Assembly: GCF_005796105.1 (NCBI RefSeq)
Contig: NZ_VAUO01000002.1
Coordinates: 852,350-916,349, forward strand
Length of the DNA: 64,000 nt
Direction of reading: 5' to 3'
From: Pseudomonas mosselii
GTDB taxonomy: Bacteria; Pseudomonadota; Gammaproteobacteria; Pseudomonadales; Pseudomonadaceae
Made by a program: the position numbers and the translations under genes. Positions 16,571 to 25,894 of the stretch are shown in pieces. The notes under the pieces are model-generated. The model saw only the letters and a program-made list of their open reading frames with translations. It searched no databases and was not told where the DNA came from. Position 1 is the stretch's first letter. Every line of letters starts with the position of its first letter.

Positions 16571-18088
16571 ATGACTACGTCCACCAGCACGTCTCCCTCC
16601 CAACGCCCCGAGGACGAGAACCTCGGGCTTGGGGCCAACCTGGCCTACGGGCTCCAGCACGTCCTGACCATGTATGGCGGGATCGTCGCCGTCCCGCTGA
16701 TCCTGGGCCAAGCCGCAGGCCTCACGCCTGCGCAAATCGGCCTACTGATCGCCGCCTCGCTGTTCGCCGGGGGCTTGGCGACGCTGCTGCAAACGCTTGG
16801 ACTGCCGTTCTTCGGCTGCCAGTTGCCGCTGGTACAAGGCGTGTCGTTCGCTGGGGTGGCGACCATGGGCGCGATCATCAGCAGTGAAGGTGGCGGTGGC
16901 TTGCCGGGCGTGCTGGGGGCAGTCATGGCGGCTTCGCTGATCGGTTTGCTGATCACTCCGGTGTTCTCGCGTATCACCAAGTTCTTCCCGCCGCTGGTAA
17001 CCGGTATCGTCATCACCACCATCGGCCTGACCCTCATGCCGGTGGCCGCACGCTGGGTAATGGGCGGCAACAGCGCCTCGCCGGAATTCGGCAGCGTAGC
17101 CAACATCGGCTTGGCCGCCCTGACCTTCGCCATCGTGCTGCTGCTGAGTAAGCTGGGTAGCGCGAGCATTTCGCGCCTGTCGATCCTGCTGGCGATGGTG
17201 GTCGGTACGCTGATCGCCTGGGCGCTGGGCATGGCCGATTTCAGCACGGTCAACGAAGGCCCGATGTTCGCCTTCCCAACCCCGTTCCACTTCGGCATGC
17301 CGACCTTCCACATCGCCGCGATCCTGTCGATGTGCATCGTGATCATGGTGACTCTGGTGGAAACCTCGGCCGACATCCTCGCCGTCGGCGAAATCATCGA
17401 CACCAAGGTCGACTCCAAACGCCTGGGCAACGGCCTGCGCGCCGACATGGCCTCAAGCATCCTGGCGCCGATTTTCGGCTCGTTCACGCAAAGTGCGTTC
17501 GCCCAGAACGTCGGCCTGGTGGCCGTGACCGGGGTCAAGAGCCGCTACGTGGTCGCCACCGGTGGTGTGATCCTGGTCGTGCTGGGCTTGCTGCCGATCA
17601 TGGGCCGGGTCATCGCAGCGGTGCCTACGCCGGTACTCGGTGGTGCGGGCATCGTGTTGTTCGGCACAGTGGCCGCCAGCGGCATCCGTACCCTGAGCAA
17701 GGTCAGCTACAAGAACAACGTCAACCTGATCATCGTCGCCGCCTCGCTGGGCTTTGGCATGATCCCGATCGCCGCGCCGACCTTCTACCACAACTTCCCG
17801 AACTGGTTCGAAACCATCTTCCACTCCGGCATCAGCTCGGCCGCGATCATGGCGATTCTGCTGAACCTGATCTTCAACCATTTCACCGCAGGCAACTCGG
17901 ACAACCAATCGGTGTTTGCGGCGGCTTACGAACGCACCATCCAGTATTCCGACATCTCCGCCCTGCGCGATGGCGACTACTTCAAGGATGGCAAGCTGTT
18001 CGACGCAGACGGCAACGAAGTCCCGGTGCTCGAACTGGACGAACATGGCAACCAAGCGCCACGGCGCAAGGCGCTAGCCGAGCATTGA
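16571..18088 (+). CDS. NCS2-family nucleobase:cation symporter
   Basis: 505 residues with about 14 membrane helices; an inner-membrane importer of xanthine, uric acid or uracil driven by protons. Signatures: YGLQHVLTMYGG in helix 1 and QNVGLVAVTGVKSRYVV (NCS2 motif) near residue 315. The C-terminal cytoplasmic tail is hydrophilic and ends in KALAEH. The substrate cannot be chosen by eye; resemblance is closer to the uracil/xanthine permease branch than to the AdeQ branch represented by the gene at 27705. It is a single-gene unit with its own palindromic operator upstream and a terminator downstream. Confidence 0.88.
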   Translation: MTTSTSTSPSQRPEDENLGLGANLAYGLQHVLTMYGGIVAVPLILGQAAGLTPAQIGLLIAASLFAGGLATLLQTLGLPFFGCQLPLVQGVSFAGVATMGAIISSEGGGGLPGVLGAVMAASLIGLLITPVFSRITKFFPPLVTGIVITTIGLTLMPVAARWVMGGNSASPEFGSVANIGLAALTFAIVLLLSKLGSASISRLSILLAMVVGTLIAWALGMADFSTVNEGPMFAFPTPFHFGMPTFHIAAILSMCIVIMVTLVETSADILAVGEIIDTKVDSKRLGNGLRADMASSILAPIFGSFTQSAFAQNVGLVAVTGVKSRYVVATGGVILVVLGLLPIMGRVIAAVPTPVLGGAGIVLFGTVAASGIRTLSKVSYKNNVNLIIVAASLGFGMIPIAAPTFYHNFPNWFETIFHSGISSAAIMAILLNLIFNHFTAGNSDNQSVFAAAYERTIQYSDISALRDGDYFKDGKLFDADGNEVPVLELDEHGNQAPRRKALAEH

Positions 18089-18110
18089 CCGCTGATTGAA
18101 GGGGTCACGC

Positions 18111-18147
18111 AGGGGAGCCGGACGCGCATCGTCGGCTCCCCTTTTTT
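18111..18147 (+). terminator. Intrinsic terminator of the NCS2 permease gene
   Basis: AGGGGAGCCG pairs with CGGCTCCCCT, followed by a T-run. It lies 22 bases past the stop codon and points into the convergent radA gene. Confidence 0.93.
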
Positions 18148-18163
18148 ATGCCTGACGCGCCGG

Positions 18164-19531
18164 TTACTCGAACAGGGCATCCAACGCCTGCTCCAGGCGC
18201 GTCACGGCAATCACCTGTAGCCCCGCTGGCGCCTCCTTGGGAGCATTGCCTTTGGGCACGATGGCCCGCTTGAAACCGTGCTTGGCCGCCTCTTTGAGGC
18301 GTTCCTGGCCGCTTGGCACAGGACGCACTTCACCCGACAGACCGATTTCGCCGAACACCAACAGACCATGCGCCAAGGGGCGGTTGCGCAGGCTCGACAT
18401 CACGGCCGCCAACAGCGCCAGGTCAGAGGCGGTTTCCAGTACCTTGACACCGCCGACCACGTTGAGGAACACGTCTTGATCATGGGTAGGGATGCCGCCA
18501 TGCCGGTGCAGCACCGCCAACAGCATGGCCAGTCGGTTCTGGTCCAGGCCCAAGGTCACTCGCCGAGGGTTGGCAAGGTGACTGTCGTCTACCAGCGCCT
18601 GGACCTCCACCAACATCGGACGCGTGCCTTCCCAGGTGGCCATGACGACACTGCCGGGCACCTCTTCCTGAGTGCGGTTGAGGAAAATCGCCGAAGGGTT
18701 GGAGACCTCTTTCAAGCCACGGTCGGTCATGCCGAACACCCCCAGCTCGTTGACCGCCCCGAACCGGTTCTTCACCGCCCGCAGCAGGCGCAGGCGGCCA
18801 TCGGACTCCCCCTCGAAATACAGCACGGTATCGACCATGTGCTCGAGTACCCGTGGCCCTGCCAACGAGCCTTCCTTGGTGACGTGGCCAACCAGGAAGA
18901 TCGCCGTGCCGCTTTGCTTGGCATAACGCACCAGCAGTGCCGTACTCTCGCGCACCTGGGCCACGCCGCCGGGGGCCGATTGCAACTGCTCGGTAAAGAT
19001 GGTCTGAATCGAATCGATCACCATCACCCGGGGTTTTTCCACCCGGGCAGTGGCGATGATCGCCTCGATGCAGGTCTCGGTCATGACCTTGAGCTGCTCC
19101 TGGGGCAGGCCCAGGCGCCGCGACCGCATGGCCACCTGTTGCTGCGACTCTTCCCCGGTGACGTATAGCGCCGGCATATGCGTGGCGATGTTGCAGAGGG
19201 TCTGCAAGAGGATCGTCGACTTACCGATACCGGGGTCACCGCCAATCAGCACCACCGAGCCATCCACCAGGCCACCGCCCAACACCCGATCCAACTCGGT
19301 GCTGCTGGTGGTGAAGCGTGGAATTTCCTCGACACTGACCTCAGCCAGGGTCTTGATCTGCGCCTGCTGGCCGGCCCAGCCCGTGCGCCCGCTGGGCGCC
19401 GCGGCAGCGCCGCTCTCAACCATGGTCTCGACCAGGGTATTCCAGGCCCCGCACTCGCCACACTGGCCGGCCCATTTGGGGAAGGTCGCGCCGCACTCGG
19501 TGCAGCCATACAAGCGCTTGGCCTTGGCCAT
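18164..19531 (-). CDS. radA: DNA repair protein RadA
   Basis: 455 residues. An N-terminal four-cysteine zinc finger (GCTECGATF and QCGECGAWN), a RecA-like ATPase with Walker A GGDPGIGKST near residue 97, the RadA-specific KNRFG motif, and a C-terminal Lon-like domain. It promotes branch migration during recombinational repair. ATG 19531 gives the canonical MAKAKRLYGCTECGATF and follows AGGAG; longer upstream starts would add an unrelated extension. Confidence 0.96.
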   Translation of the reverse strand: MAKAKRLYGCTECGATFPKWAGQCGECGAWNTLVETMVESGAAAAPSGRTGWAGQQAQIKTLAEVSVEEIPRFTTSSTELDRVLGGGLVDGSVVLIGGDPGIGKSTILLQTLCNIATHMPALYVTGEESQQQVAMRSRRLGLPQEQLKVMTETCIEAIIATARVEKPRVMVIDSIQTIFTEQLQSAPGGVAQVRESTALLVRYAKQSGTAIFLVGHVTKEGSLAGPRVLEHMVDTVLYFEGESDGRLRLLRAVKNRFGAVNELGVFGMTDRGLKEVSNPSAIFLNRTQEEVPGSVVMATWEGTRPMLVEVQALVDDSHLANPRRVTLGLDQNRLAMLLAVLHRHGGIPTHDQDVFLNVVGGVKVLETASDLALLAAVMSSLRNRPLAHGLLVFGEIGLSGEVRPVPSGQERLKEAAKHGFKRAIVPKGNAPKEAPAGLQVIAVTRLEQALDALFE

Positions 19532-19711
19532 GGACGGGGTTCTCCTGGAAAAAACCGCCATTCTAGCCGAACAGCGACGTGTCCCGGATGCTTCGGGATG
19601 CGACAAAACTATTCGCGGCACAAGCAGTCAGTAGCCCTTGTAGGCAGCGCATGAAGCGTTTGAGTGGCTTACACTGCGTTAACCTTACCTTTTGTTACAA
19701 GGAAATCGAAC

Positions 19712-20122
19712 ATGGGCATGCTCAGTGAGTTCAAGGCCTTCGCGGTCAAAGGGAATGTGGTAGACATGGCGGTCGGCATCATCATCGGCGCGGCCTTCGG
19801 CAAAATCGTCTCGTCGTTCGTGGGCGATGTGGTCATGCCGCCTTTAGGCTTACTGATCGGGGGTGTAGATTTCAGCGACCTTGCCATCGTGCTCAAGGCG
19901 GCCGAAGGGGACGTGCCAGCGGTAGTGCTGGCCTATGGCAAGTTCATCCAGACCGTCATCGACTTTCTGATCGTCGCTTTTGCCATCTTCATGGGGGTCA
20001 AGGTGATCAACCGCCTCAAGCGTGAAGAGGCCGTGGCGCCGAGCGCGCCACCTGCACCGACCCCACAGGAAACCCTGCTGGCAGAGATCCGTGACCTGCT
20101 CAAGGTGCAGCAGCAGAAGTAA
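19712..20122 (+). CDS. mscL: Large-conductance mechanosensitive channel
   Basis: 136 residues, the family length. An N-terminal amphipathic helix ([20 protein letters not shown]), TM1 ([19 protein letters not shown]), a periplasmic loop, TM2 (about 75-97) and a cytoplasmic helix bundle ending KVQQQK. It forms an inner-membrane pentamer releasing solutes on osmotic downshock. ATG 19712 follows AAGGA. The stop codon TAA is the first base-overlap of a 7-bp tandem repeat that fills the space downstream. Confidence 0.97.
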   Translation: MGMLSEFKAFAVKGNVVDMAVGIIIGAAFGKIVSSFVGDVVMPPLGLLIGGVDFSDLAIVLKAAEGDVPAVVLAYGKFIQTVIDFLIVAFAIFMGVKVINRLKREEAVAPSAPPAPTPQETLLAEIRDLLKVQQQK

Positions 20123-20205
20123 GCTGCAAGCTGCAAGCTGCAAGCTGCAAGCTGCAAGCTGCAAGCTGCAAGCTGCAAGCTGCAAGCTGCAAGCTGCAAG
20201 CTGCA
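20122..20205. repeat. Twelve tandem copies of a 7-bp repeat (AGCTGCA)
   Basis: Twelve perfect, uninterrupted copies (84 bases) starting at the last base of the mscL stop codon. The unit, extended as AGCTGCAAG, is the inverted counterpart of CTTGCAGCTT found just after the terminator at 20255-20275, so the array is an expansion of one arm of the terminator hairpin. Copy number is probably variable by slippage. Confidence 0.97.
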
Positions 20206-20275
20206 AGAGTAAAGCCGGACCGCGTCTGTTGACCAAACGCGATCCGGCTTTTTCTTGCAGCTTAAAACTTGCAGC
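20206..20275. terminator. Bidirectional terminator between mscL and fpr
   Basis: AAAGCCGGACCGCGT (20211-20225) pairs with ACGCGATCCGGCTTT (20237-20251) apart from one C-A mismatch, with a T-run on the plus strand. The flanks extend the stem: the final AGCTGCAAG before it and CTTGCAGCT after it. It separates the convergent mscL and fpr genes. Confidence 0.88.
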
Positions 20276-21051
20276 TACCAATAGTTCTCGACCGCCACCT
20301 GCCCTGGTCGCTTGCTCAGGCTCAGTTGCAGGTCGCGCGCCTTGAGCACCTTGCGCGTCTCGTCAATCATCTGCGGGTTGCCGCAGAGCATGATGCGCGA
20401 GTGCTCGGGCGAGAACTCAAGCCCTGCCGCCTTTTCCAGCCCACCGTTCTCGATCAGCGTGGTGATGCGCTCATTCAACGCGCCCGGATGCTGTTCCCGG
20501 GTCACCACAGGGATGAACTGCAACTTGCCTGCGAATTCGGCCAGGTACTCGCGTTGTTCCAACCCGGCGATGTCCTCAACGTAGGCCAGCTCTTTGGCTT
20601 CACGCACCGAATACACCAGCTTGATATTGTCGAAACGCTCCCAGGCCTCGAAGTCCTGCAGGATCGACATGAACGGGGCGATGCCCGTGCCGGTGGCCAG
20701 TAACCACAGATCGCGTCCACCGACGAAGCGGTCCAGGGTCAGGAAACCGAACGCCTGACGGTCGATCAGCAGCGTGTCACCTTCACCCAGGCGGCTAAGC
20801 TCGCTGGTGAACTCACCGCCTGGCACCACGATGGAAAAGAAATCCAGATACTCGTCATGCGGCGCACTGACCATCGAGTAGGCACGCCAGGCGACGCTGC
20901 CATCAGACTTGGTTACGCCCAGCCGCGCGAACTGGCCCGAGCGGAACCGAAAGCTCGGGTCGCGGGTGACACGCAGACTGAACAGGTTCGGTGTCAGGGG
21001 CTGGACATCGAGCAGGGTCTGGCGGGTGAACTTGTCGGTGCTGGCGGTCAT
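20275..21051 (-). CDS. fpr: Ferredoxin/flavodoxin-NADP+ reductase
   Basis: 258 residues, FAD-binding plus NADP-binding. The FAD motif is RAYSMVSAP near residue 54 (R-x-Y-S); the NADP-binding LLATGTGIAPFMSIL is near residue 112; the terminus ENYW ends in an aromatic residue as in bacterial-type Fprs. It shuttles electrons between NADPH and ferredoxin or flavodoxin, in oxidative stress and iron handling. Start ATG 21051 (MTASTDKFTRQTL) is preferred over ATG 21060 because AGGA overlaps the latter and sits eight bases from the former. Pseudomonads carry two Fpr types; this resembles the FprB-like one (remembered). Confidence 0.87.
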   Translation of the reverse strand: MTASTDKFTRQTLLDVQPLTPNLFSLRVTRDPSFRFRSGQFARLGVTKSDGSVAWRAYSMVSAPHDEYLDFFSIVVPGGEFTSELSRLGEGDTLLIDRQAFGFLTLDRFVGGRDLWLLATGTGIAPFMSILQDFEAWERFDNIKLVYSVREAKELAYVEDIAGLEQREYLAEFAGKLQFIPVVTREQHPGALNERITTLIENGGLEKAAGLEFSPEHSRIMLCGNPQMIDETRKVLKARDLQLSLSKRPGQVAVENYW

Positions 21052-21265
21052 CTGGGGCATCCTGAAAACTGATGCGCCAAGTGTCGCGCAAAGCGCCGCG
21101 GATAAAAACCGCTGGTTTGTAAGGCATCGCCGATCACTGACAAATCGCAGCCCAAAATCCTGCACGCTATAGCGAAAAACTTGGGCGCCTAGTGAGCAGG
21201 TTGCCTACACTGGGCCGAGCAGCCAGGAAAATTGGATCCACCCACCCCCACTCGGAGCTTCATCA

Positions 21266-21970
21266 ATGACACAGTGGAACAGTGAACAACTCTTGGCATT
21301 GCTGCAGGAAACCGACCCTCAATGCCTGTTCGATCGTGCCGTGGGACTGGCCCAGTTATTGGACATGGAGTTCGTCGGCCTTAGCCTGCACCTGCACATC
21401 GCGGCTCATTCCCCTCAGATCATCCTGTACAACAATTATCCCCGGGAATGGAACGAGCACTACAAGCAGGAGCACTTGATCGGCATAGACCCAACAGTAT
21501 CAAAATGCCATCAAACCACCCTCCCCGTTCTCTGGACCGACGAACTGTTCCAGGAGGTGCCGCACCTGCGTGAGGCGATTCGCAACCAAGGCATGGCCCA
21601 TGGCTGGACGCAGTCGGTACACGACCTGCGCCACAACGAGAGCCAACTCAGCGTCTCGCGTCGGCTGGGCGCCATTCGGCCTGCCGAGCTGTATACCAAA
21701 AGTGCACAGGTCATGTGGCTGTGCCATACCCTGCATGCGGCACTCAGCGAACATCATCTGGCCCGCTTCAACCCAACACCGCAGCTCAGCGAACGCGAAC
21801 TGGAAGTGCTCAAGTGGTCGGCCGCTGGCAAGACGGCCTCGGACGTAGCCACTATCCTCTCGTTGTCCACCAGCACCGTGAACTTCCACATCCGCAACGT
21901 AATCAGCAAAACCAACGCAGCCAACAAGGCCGGCGCCATCGCTATCGCCGCTCTGCGCGGGCTGCTCTGA
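21266..21970 (+). CDS. ppoR: LuxR-type acyl-homoserine-lactone receptor (solo) PpoR
   Basis: 234 residues. The N-terminal autoinducer domain retains the invariant W62, Y66, D75, P76, W90 and G113, and the C-terminal helix-turn-helix has LSERELEVLKWSAAGKTASDVA with the conserved E, L and G. All nine residues expected of AHL-binding LuxR proteins are present. No luxI synthase lies within the window, so it behaves as a LuxR solo. Its place next to fpr and rlmG agrees with PpoR of P. putida, reported to bind 3-oxo-C6-HSL (remembered). Confidence 0.88.
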   Translation: MTQWNSEQLLALLQETDPQCLFDRAVGLAQLLDMEFVGLSLHLHIAAHSPQIILYNNYPREWNEHYKQEHLIGIDPTVSKCHQTTLPVLWTDELFQEVPHLREAIRNQGMAHGWTQSVHDLRHNESQLSVSRRLGAIRPAELYTKSAQVMWLCHTLHAALSEHHLARFNPTPQLSERELEVLKWSAAGKTASDVATILSLSTSTVNFHIRNVISKTNAANKAGAIAIAALRGLL

Positions 21971-22067
21971 TAGCCCGTCCCCCGCCAGTCGCAAACCCCT
22001 GTAGAATCGCCCGCCTCAAACCTGTCGCAGCACGCGGCGCACCAGATCTGCAGCAGAGCCCCATGCC

Positions 22068-23192
22068 ATGCCCTCGTTCAACAGCCCCTTCGCCGACCTC
22101 GACCTGATCCGCCAGCCGGAACAAGCCAACGATCCGCTGCTGGCCTTCGATGCCGCCGACCAGTACCTGCTTGAGCATCTGGCCGCTCAAGCCCTGCAGC
22201 CCAGTTGCAGGGTGCTGGTACTCAACGACAGTTTCGGCGCCCTGGCCGCGAGCCTGGCAGGCCGCCTGCAGGTCACCAGCAGCGGCGATTCGCACCTGGC
22301 GCGATTGGCCCTCGAGAAAAACCTGGTGCGCAACGGCCTGGCCTTCGATGCCGTGCCGTTCGTGCCTGCCAACGAACCTTGGCAAGGCCCGTTCGACCGC
22401 GTGCTGGTGCGCGTGCCCAAGACCCTGGCGCTGCTCGAAGAGCAACTGATCCGCCTACAGGATCAGTTGGCACCCGACGCTCAGGTGATCGCCGCAGCCA
22501 TGATCAAACACCTGCCTCGGGCGGCAGGCGATTTGCTGGAAAAGTACATCGGCCCGGTACAGGCCTCGCTTGCCCAGAAAAAGGCGCGCCTGCTCACGGC
22601 CAGCGTGGCCGAGCGCCCGCCTGCGCGCTCGCCCTACCCTAGCCGTTACCGCCTGGAAGCTCCGGCACTGGAACTGGTCAACCATGCCAACGTGTTCTGC
22701 CGCGAAGGCCTGGACATCGGCACGCGAGCCTTCCTACCCCATCTGCCCCGCGACCTGGGGCGCGCCCGGGTCGCGGATCTGGGGTGCGGCAACGGCGTGC
22801 TGGCCATCGCCAGCGCCTTGGCCAACCCCGATGCCCATTACACCTTGATCGATGAGTCGTACATGGCTGTGCAGTCGGCCCGCGAGAACTGGCAAGCCGC
22901 GCTCGGCGCACGCCAGGCGGACATCCTTGCCGGGGACGGACTGGCCGGGCTGAACAAGCAGTCACTGGACGTCGTGCTGTGCAACCCGCCGTTCCACCAG
23001 CAGCAGGTGGTGGGCGACTTCCTCGCCTGGCGCATGTTCCAGCAAGCGCGCGAAGCGCTGGTGGTGGGCGGTGCGCTGTATATCGTCGGCAACCGCCACC
23101 TGGGTTACCACAGCAAGCTGGCGCGACTGTTCAGAGGCGTGGAACAGGTGGCGGCAACGCCGAAATTCGTGGTGCTCAAAGCGCGTAAATAA
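22068..23192 (+). CDS. rlmG: 23S rRNA (guanine-1835-N2)-methyltransferase
   Basis: 374 residues, with a degenerate N-terminal methyltransferase-like domain and a catalytic C-terminal one. The SAM motif VADLGCGNGVLAI lies near 237 and the N2-guanine catalytic motif NPPFHQ near 307. It methylates G1835 of 23S rRNA. ATG 22068 gives the usual length; no clear ribosome site is visible immediately upstream. It is convergent with the cioABZ operon. Confidence 0.93.
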   Translation: MPSFNSPFADLDLIRQPEQANDPLLAFDAADQYLLEHLAAQALQPSCRVLVLNDSFGALAASLAGRLQVTSSGDSHLARLALEKNLVRNGLAFDAVPFVPANEPWQGPFDRVLVRVPKTLALLEEQLIRLQDQLAPDAQVIAAAMIKHLPRAAGDLLEKYIGPVQASLAQKKARLLTASVAERPPARSPYPSRYRLEAPALELVNHANVFCREGLDIGTRAFLPHLPRDLGRARVADLGCGNGVLAIASALANPDAHYTLIDESYMAVQSARENWQAALGARQADILAGDGLAGLNKQSLDVVLCNPPFHQQQVVGDFLAWRMFQQAREALVVGGALYIVGNRHLGYHSKLARLFRGVEQVAATPKFVVLKARK

Positions 23193-23200
23193 ATGCAGGA

Positions 23201-23236
23201 GCGCAGGCTTTGCTGACTGCTCAGCAAAGCCTGCGC
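23201..23236. terminator. Perfect 16-bp hairpin between rlmG and cio operon
   Basis: GCGCAGGCTTTGCTGA pairs with TCAGCAAAGCCTGCGC around the loop CTGC. There is no strong T-run on either side. It lies between two convergent transcripts and probably marks both 3' ends. Confidence 0.7.
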
Positions 23237-23296
23237 GGTGTACGGCGCAGCGAGCCCGCCGCGCACCTCATTGCCTCAGCGAACTCACGCTAACCT

Positions 23297-23437
23297 TCAA
23301 GGGCTACTCAACCCCGCCGCCCGCATGAACAGGCGTAGCCCGTAGGCTACTACCCCAAGCGTCGCGACGCTCAGCGCCCAGATCAGCACCAGCCAGCCCA
23401 GTCGCTGCCACAACGGCTTCTTCTGCTCGACATCCAT
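23297..23437 (-). CDS. DUF2474-type small membrane subunit of the Cio oxidase
   Basis: A 46-residue protein easily missed by length cut-offs. It begins MDVEQKKPLWQRLGWLVLIW, continues as one transmembrane helix (about 13-36), and ends RLFMRAAGLSSP. KPLWQRLGWLVLIW and a terminal MxAAGL are features of DUF2474 proteins found after cioAB. ATG 23437 follows AGGAGG, which overlaps the cioB stop codon, 11 bases away. By analogy with CydX/CydZ, it is inferred to stabilise the bd-type oxidase. Confidence 0.8.
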   Translation of the reverse strand: MDVEQKKPLWQRLGWLVLIWALSVATLGVVAYGLRLFMRAAGLSSP

Positions 23438-23448
23438 CACCGCACCTC

Positions 23449-24456
23449 CTAGTGATAGCCGTCTTCAGGGGTGACCTTGCCGCGAAACACGTAGTAGCTC
23501 CAGAAGGTGTACCCGAGGATGAACGGCAGGATGAACAGCGTGCCCACCAGCATGAAGCCCTGGCTCTGCGGCGGCGCCGCAGCGTCCCAGATGCTGATAA
23601 CAGGTGGAATGATGTTCGGCCACAGGCTGATCCCAAGGCCGCTGTAGCCCAGGAAGATAAGCACCAGGGTCAGCAGGAACGGGGTGTAGTGCGCATCACG
23701 TTGCACCGCACGCAGCAAGCCATAGAACGTTACCAACACCAGCAACGGCACCGGCATGAACCACAGCAGGTTAGGCATGCTGAACCAGCGCTCGGCGATC
23801 TGCGGGTAAGCAATCGGGGTCCACAGGCTGACGACACCGATCACCGCCAGCAGCACCAGCGCCAGCGGCCGGGCCATATCGTGCATCTTGCGCTGCAAGG
23901 CGCCCTCGGTCTTCATGATCAGCCAGGTGCATCCGAGCAAGGTATAAGCCACCACCAGGCCAAGACCGCAGAACAGGCTGAAAGGGGTCAGCCAGTCCAG
24001 GGTACCCCCGGCGAACTTGCGGTCGATCACCTTGAAGCCTTCCATGAAGGCTCCCAACGCCACGCCTTGGAAGAACGTCGCCACCAATGAGCCGCCGATG
24101 AACGCCTTGTCCCAGATATGCCGCTTGTGGGCGCGGGCCTTGAAGCGAAACTCGAAGGCCACGCCACGGAAGATCAGCCCCATCAGCATCAGGATCAGCG
24201 GCAGGTACAACGCCTCGAGCACCACAGAGTAGGCGAGCGGGAAGGCACCGAACAGGCCTGCCCCGCCCAGCACCAGCCACGTCTCGTTGCCGTCCCAGAC
24301 CGGGGCGACGGTGTTCATCATCACATCACGGTCGGTCTCTGCCTTCACGAACGGGAAGAGCATGCCGATCCCAAGGTCGAAGCCGTCCATGACCACGTAC
24401 ATCATCACGCCAAAGATGATGATCACAGCCCAGATCAGCGGCAAGTCGATGCCCAT
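23449..24456 (-). CDS. cioB: Cyanide-insensitive terminal oxidase subunit II (CioB)
   Basis: 335 residues with eight to nine helices; the CydB-like subunit of a bd-type quinol oxidase lacking haem copper. The N-terminus VVMDGFDLGIGML and WDGNETWLVLGGAGLFGAFP are characteristic. It starts one base after the cioA stop (TGA-G-ATG), so it is translationally coupled. The complex oxidises ubiquinol and reduces oxygen to water in the inner membrane and resists cyanide. Confidence 0.95.
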   Translation of the reverse strand: MGIDLPLIWAVIIIFGVMMYVVMDGFDLGIGMLFPFVKAETDRDVMMNTVAPVWDGNETWLVLGGAGLFGAFPLAYSVVLEALYLPLILMLMGLIFRGVAFEFRFKARAHKRHIWDKAFIGGSLVATFFQGVALGAFMEGFKVIDRKFAGGTLDWLTPFSLFCGLGLVVAYTLLGCTWLIMKTEGALQRKMHDMARPLALVLLAVIGVVSLWTPIAYPQIAERWFSMPNLLWFMPVPLLVLVTFYGLLRAVQRDAHYTPFLLTLVLIFLGYSGLGISLWPNIIPPVISIWDAAAPPQSQGFMLVGTLFILPFILGYTFWSYYVFRGKVTPEDGYH

Positions 24457-24457
24457 C

Positions 24458-25894
24458 TCAGTTCTCCTTGCTCAGGCTGACAGTATCGGCCTCTTGGCCA
24501 TCGTCGGCGGCGGACAATGGCCGGGCCGGCGTGCGTTTCTGCCCAGGTCCACCGGGGTTGGGCTCATCGCCCTCGCCAGTTTTCGGGCCCTTGCGTACCA
24601 GACGCATCATGTAGCCAAGCCCGGTGCCGAACAGCGCGAAGTACACCACCACGAACATCACCAGGGTGAAGCCGAGTTGGGCGTAGCTGTGGTTGGAAAC
24701 GCCATCGGCGGTGCGCATCAGCCCGTACACCACCCACGGCTGGCGGCCAACCTCGGTGGTGAACCAGCCGGCGAGAATCGCCACCAGGCCGGACGGTCCC
24801 ATCCACAGCGTCAGGTACAGGAACGGGCGCGAGGTGTAGAGCGTACCGCGCTTACGCAGCCACAGGCTCCAAAGCCCCACGAAGATCATCAGCAAGCCCA
24901 GCCCGACCATGACCCGGAACGACCAGAAGACAATCGTCGAGTTGGGCCGATCCTGGGGCGCAAACTCCTTCATCGCCGGGACCTGTTTGTCCAGGCTGTG
25001 GGTCAGGATCAGGCTCCCCAAGGCCGGGATCTCGACCTTGAAACGTGTGGTTTCGGCGGCCATGTCGGGGATACCGAACAAGATCAGTGGGGTCGGCTCA
25101 CCCGGTACGTTCTCCCAGTGGCCTTCAATGGCGGCAATCTTCACCGGCTGGTGCTTGAGCGTATTAAGGCCATGGAAATCGCCGATGACCGCCTGGATCG
25201 GCGCAACGATCAGCGCCATCCACATGGCCATCGAGAGCATCTTGCGCACCGCTGGATTGTCACGCCCGCGCAGCAGGTGCCAGGCCGCCGAGGCACCGAC
25301 GAAGAATGCTGTGGCAACGAACGCGGCGGTGGCCATGTGCATCAGCCGGTAGGGGAACGAGGGGTTGAAGATCACGGCCAGCCAGTCCACCGGGATCACC
25401 CGGCCATCGACGATCTGGTAACCCTGCGGGGTCTGCATCCAGCTGTTCGACGAGAGGATCCAGAACGTCGACACCAACGTGCCGAGGGCCACCATCACCG
25501 TGGCGAAGAAATGCAGGCCGCGACCCACTCGGTTCCAACCAAACAGCATGACCCCAAGGAAACCCGCCTCGAGGAAGAACGCGGTGAGCACCTCGTAGGT
25601 GAGCAACGGGCCGGTGACAGCCCCGGCAAAATCGGAGAAACGGCTCCAGTTGGTGCCGAACTGATAGGACATGACCAAGCCTGAGACCACGCCCATGCCG
25701 AAGTTGACGGCAAAGATCTTCGACCAGAAGTGGTACAGGTCACGGTAGGTATTGTTGCCAGTCTTCAGCCAAAGGCCTTCGAGAACCGCCAGGTAGCTCG
25801 CCAGGCCAATGGTGATGGCTGGGAACAGGATGTGAAAGGACACGGTAAAGGCGAACTGGATTCGGGCGAGCTCGAGGGCTTCTAATCCGAACAT
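24458..25894 (-). CDS. cioA: Cyanide-insensitive terminal oxidase subunit I (CioA)
   Basis: 478 residues, CydA-like. The haem ligand region has His21 in SFHILFPAITIG, and GRQPWVVYGLMRTADG is the conserved quinol-oxidase signature. The periplasmic quinol loop between helices 6 and 7 is short, the feature separating Cio from classical CydA (about 520 residues). The C-terminal tail is hydrophilic and Pro-rich. It is the first gene of cioA-cioB-DUF2474, with an ANR/FNR box 146 bases upstream of the start codon. Confidence 0.95.
   Translation of the reverse strand: MFGLEALELARIQFAFTVSFHILFPAITIGLASYLAVLEGLWLKTGNNTYRDLYHFWSKIFAVNFGMGVVSGLVMSYQFGTNWSRFSDFAGAVTGPLLTYEVLTAFFLEAGFLGVMLFGWNRVGRGLHFFATVMVALGTLVSTFWILSSNSWMQTPQGYQIVDGRVIPVDWLAVIFNPSFPYRLMHMATAAFVATAFFVGASAAWHLLRGRDNPAVRKMLSMAMWMALIVAPIQAVIGDFHGLNTLKHQPVKIAAIEGHWENVPGEPTPLILFGIPDMAAETTRFKVEIPALGSLILTHSLDKQVPAMKEFAPQDRPNSTIVFWSFRVMVGLGLLMIFVGLWSLWLRKRGTLYTSRPFLYLTLWMGPSGLVAILAGWFTTEVGRQPWVVYGLMRTADGVSNHSYAQLGFTLVMFVVVYFALFGTGLGYMMRLVRKGPKTGEGDEPNPGGPGQKRTPARPLSAADDGQEADTVSLSKEN

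Noticed and set aside
20122..20205. Possible CRISPR-like repeat array
   Set aside because: The repeats are 7 bp and contiguous with no spacers, and no cas gene is present; it is a simple tandem repeat.
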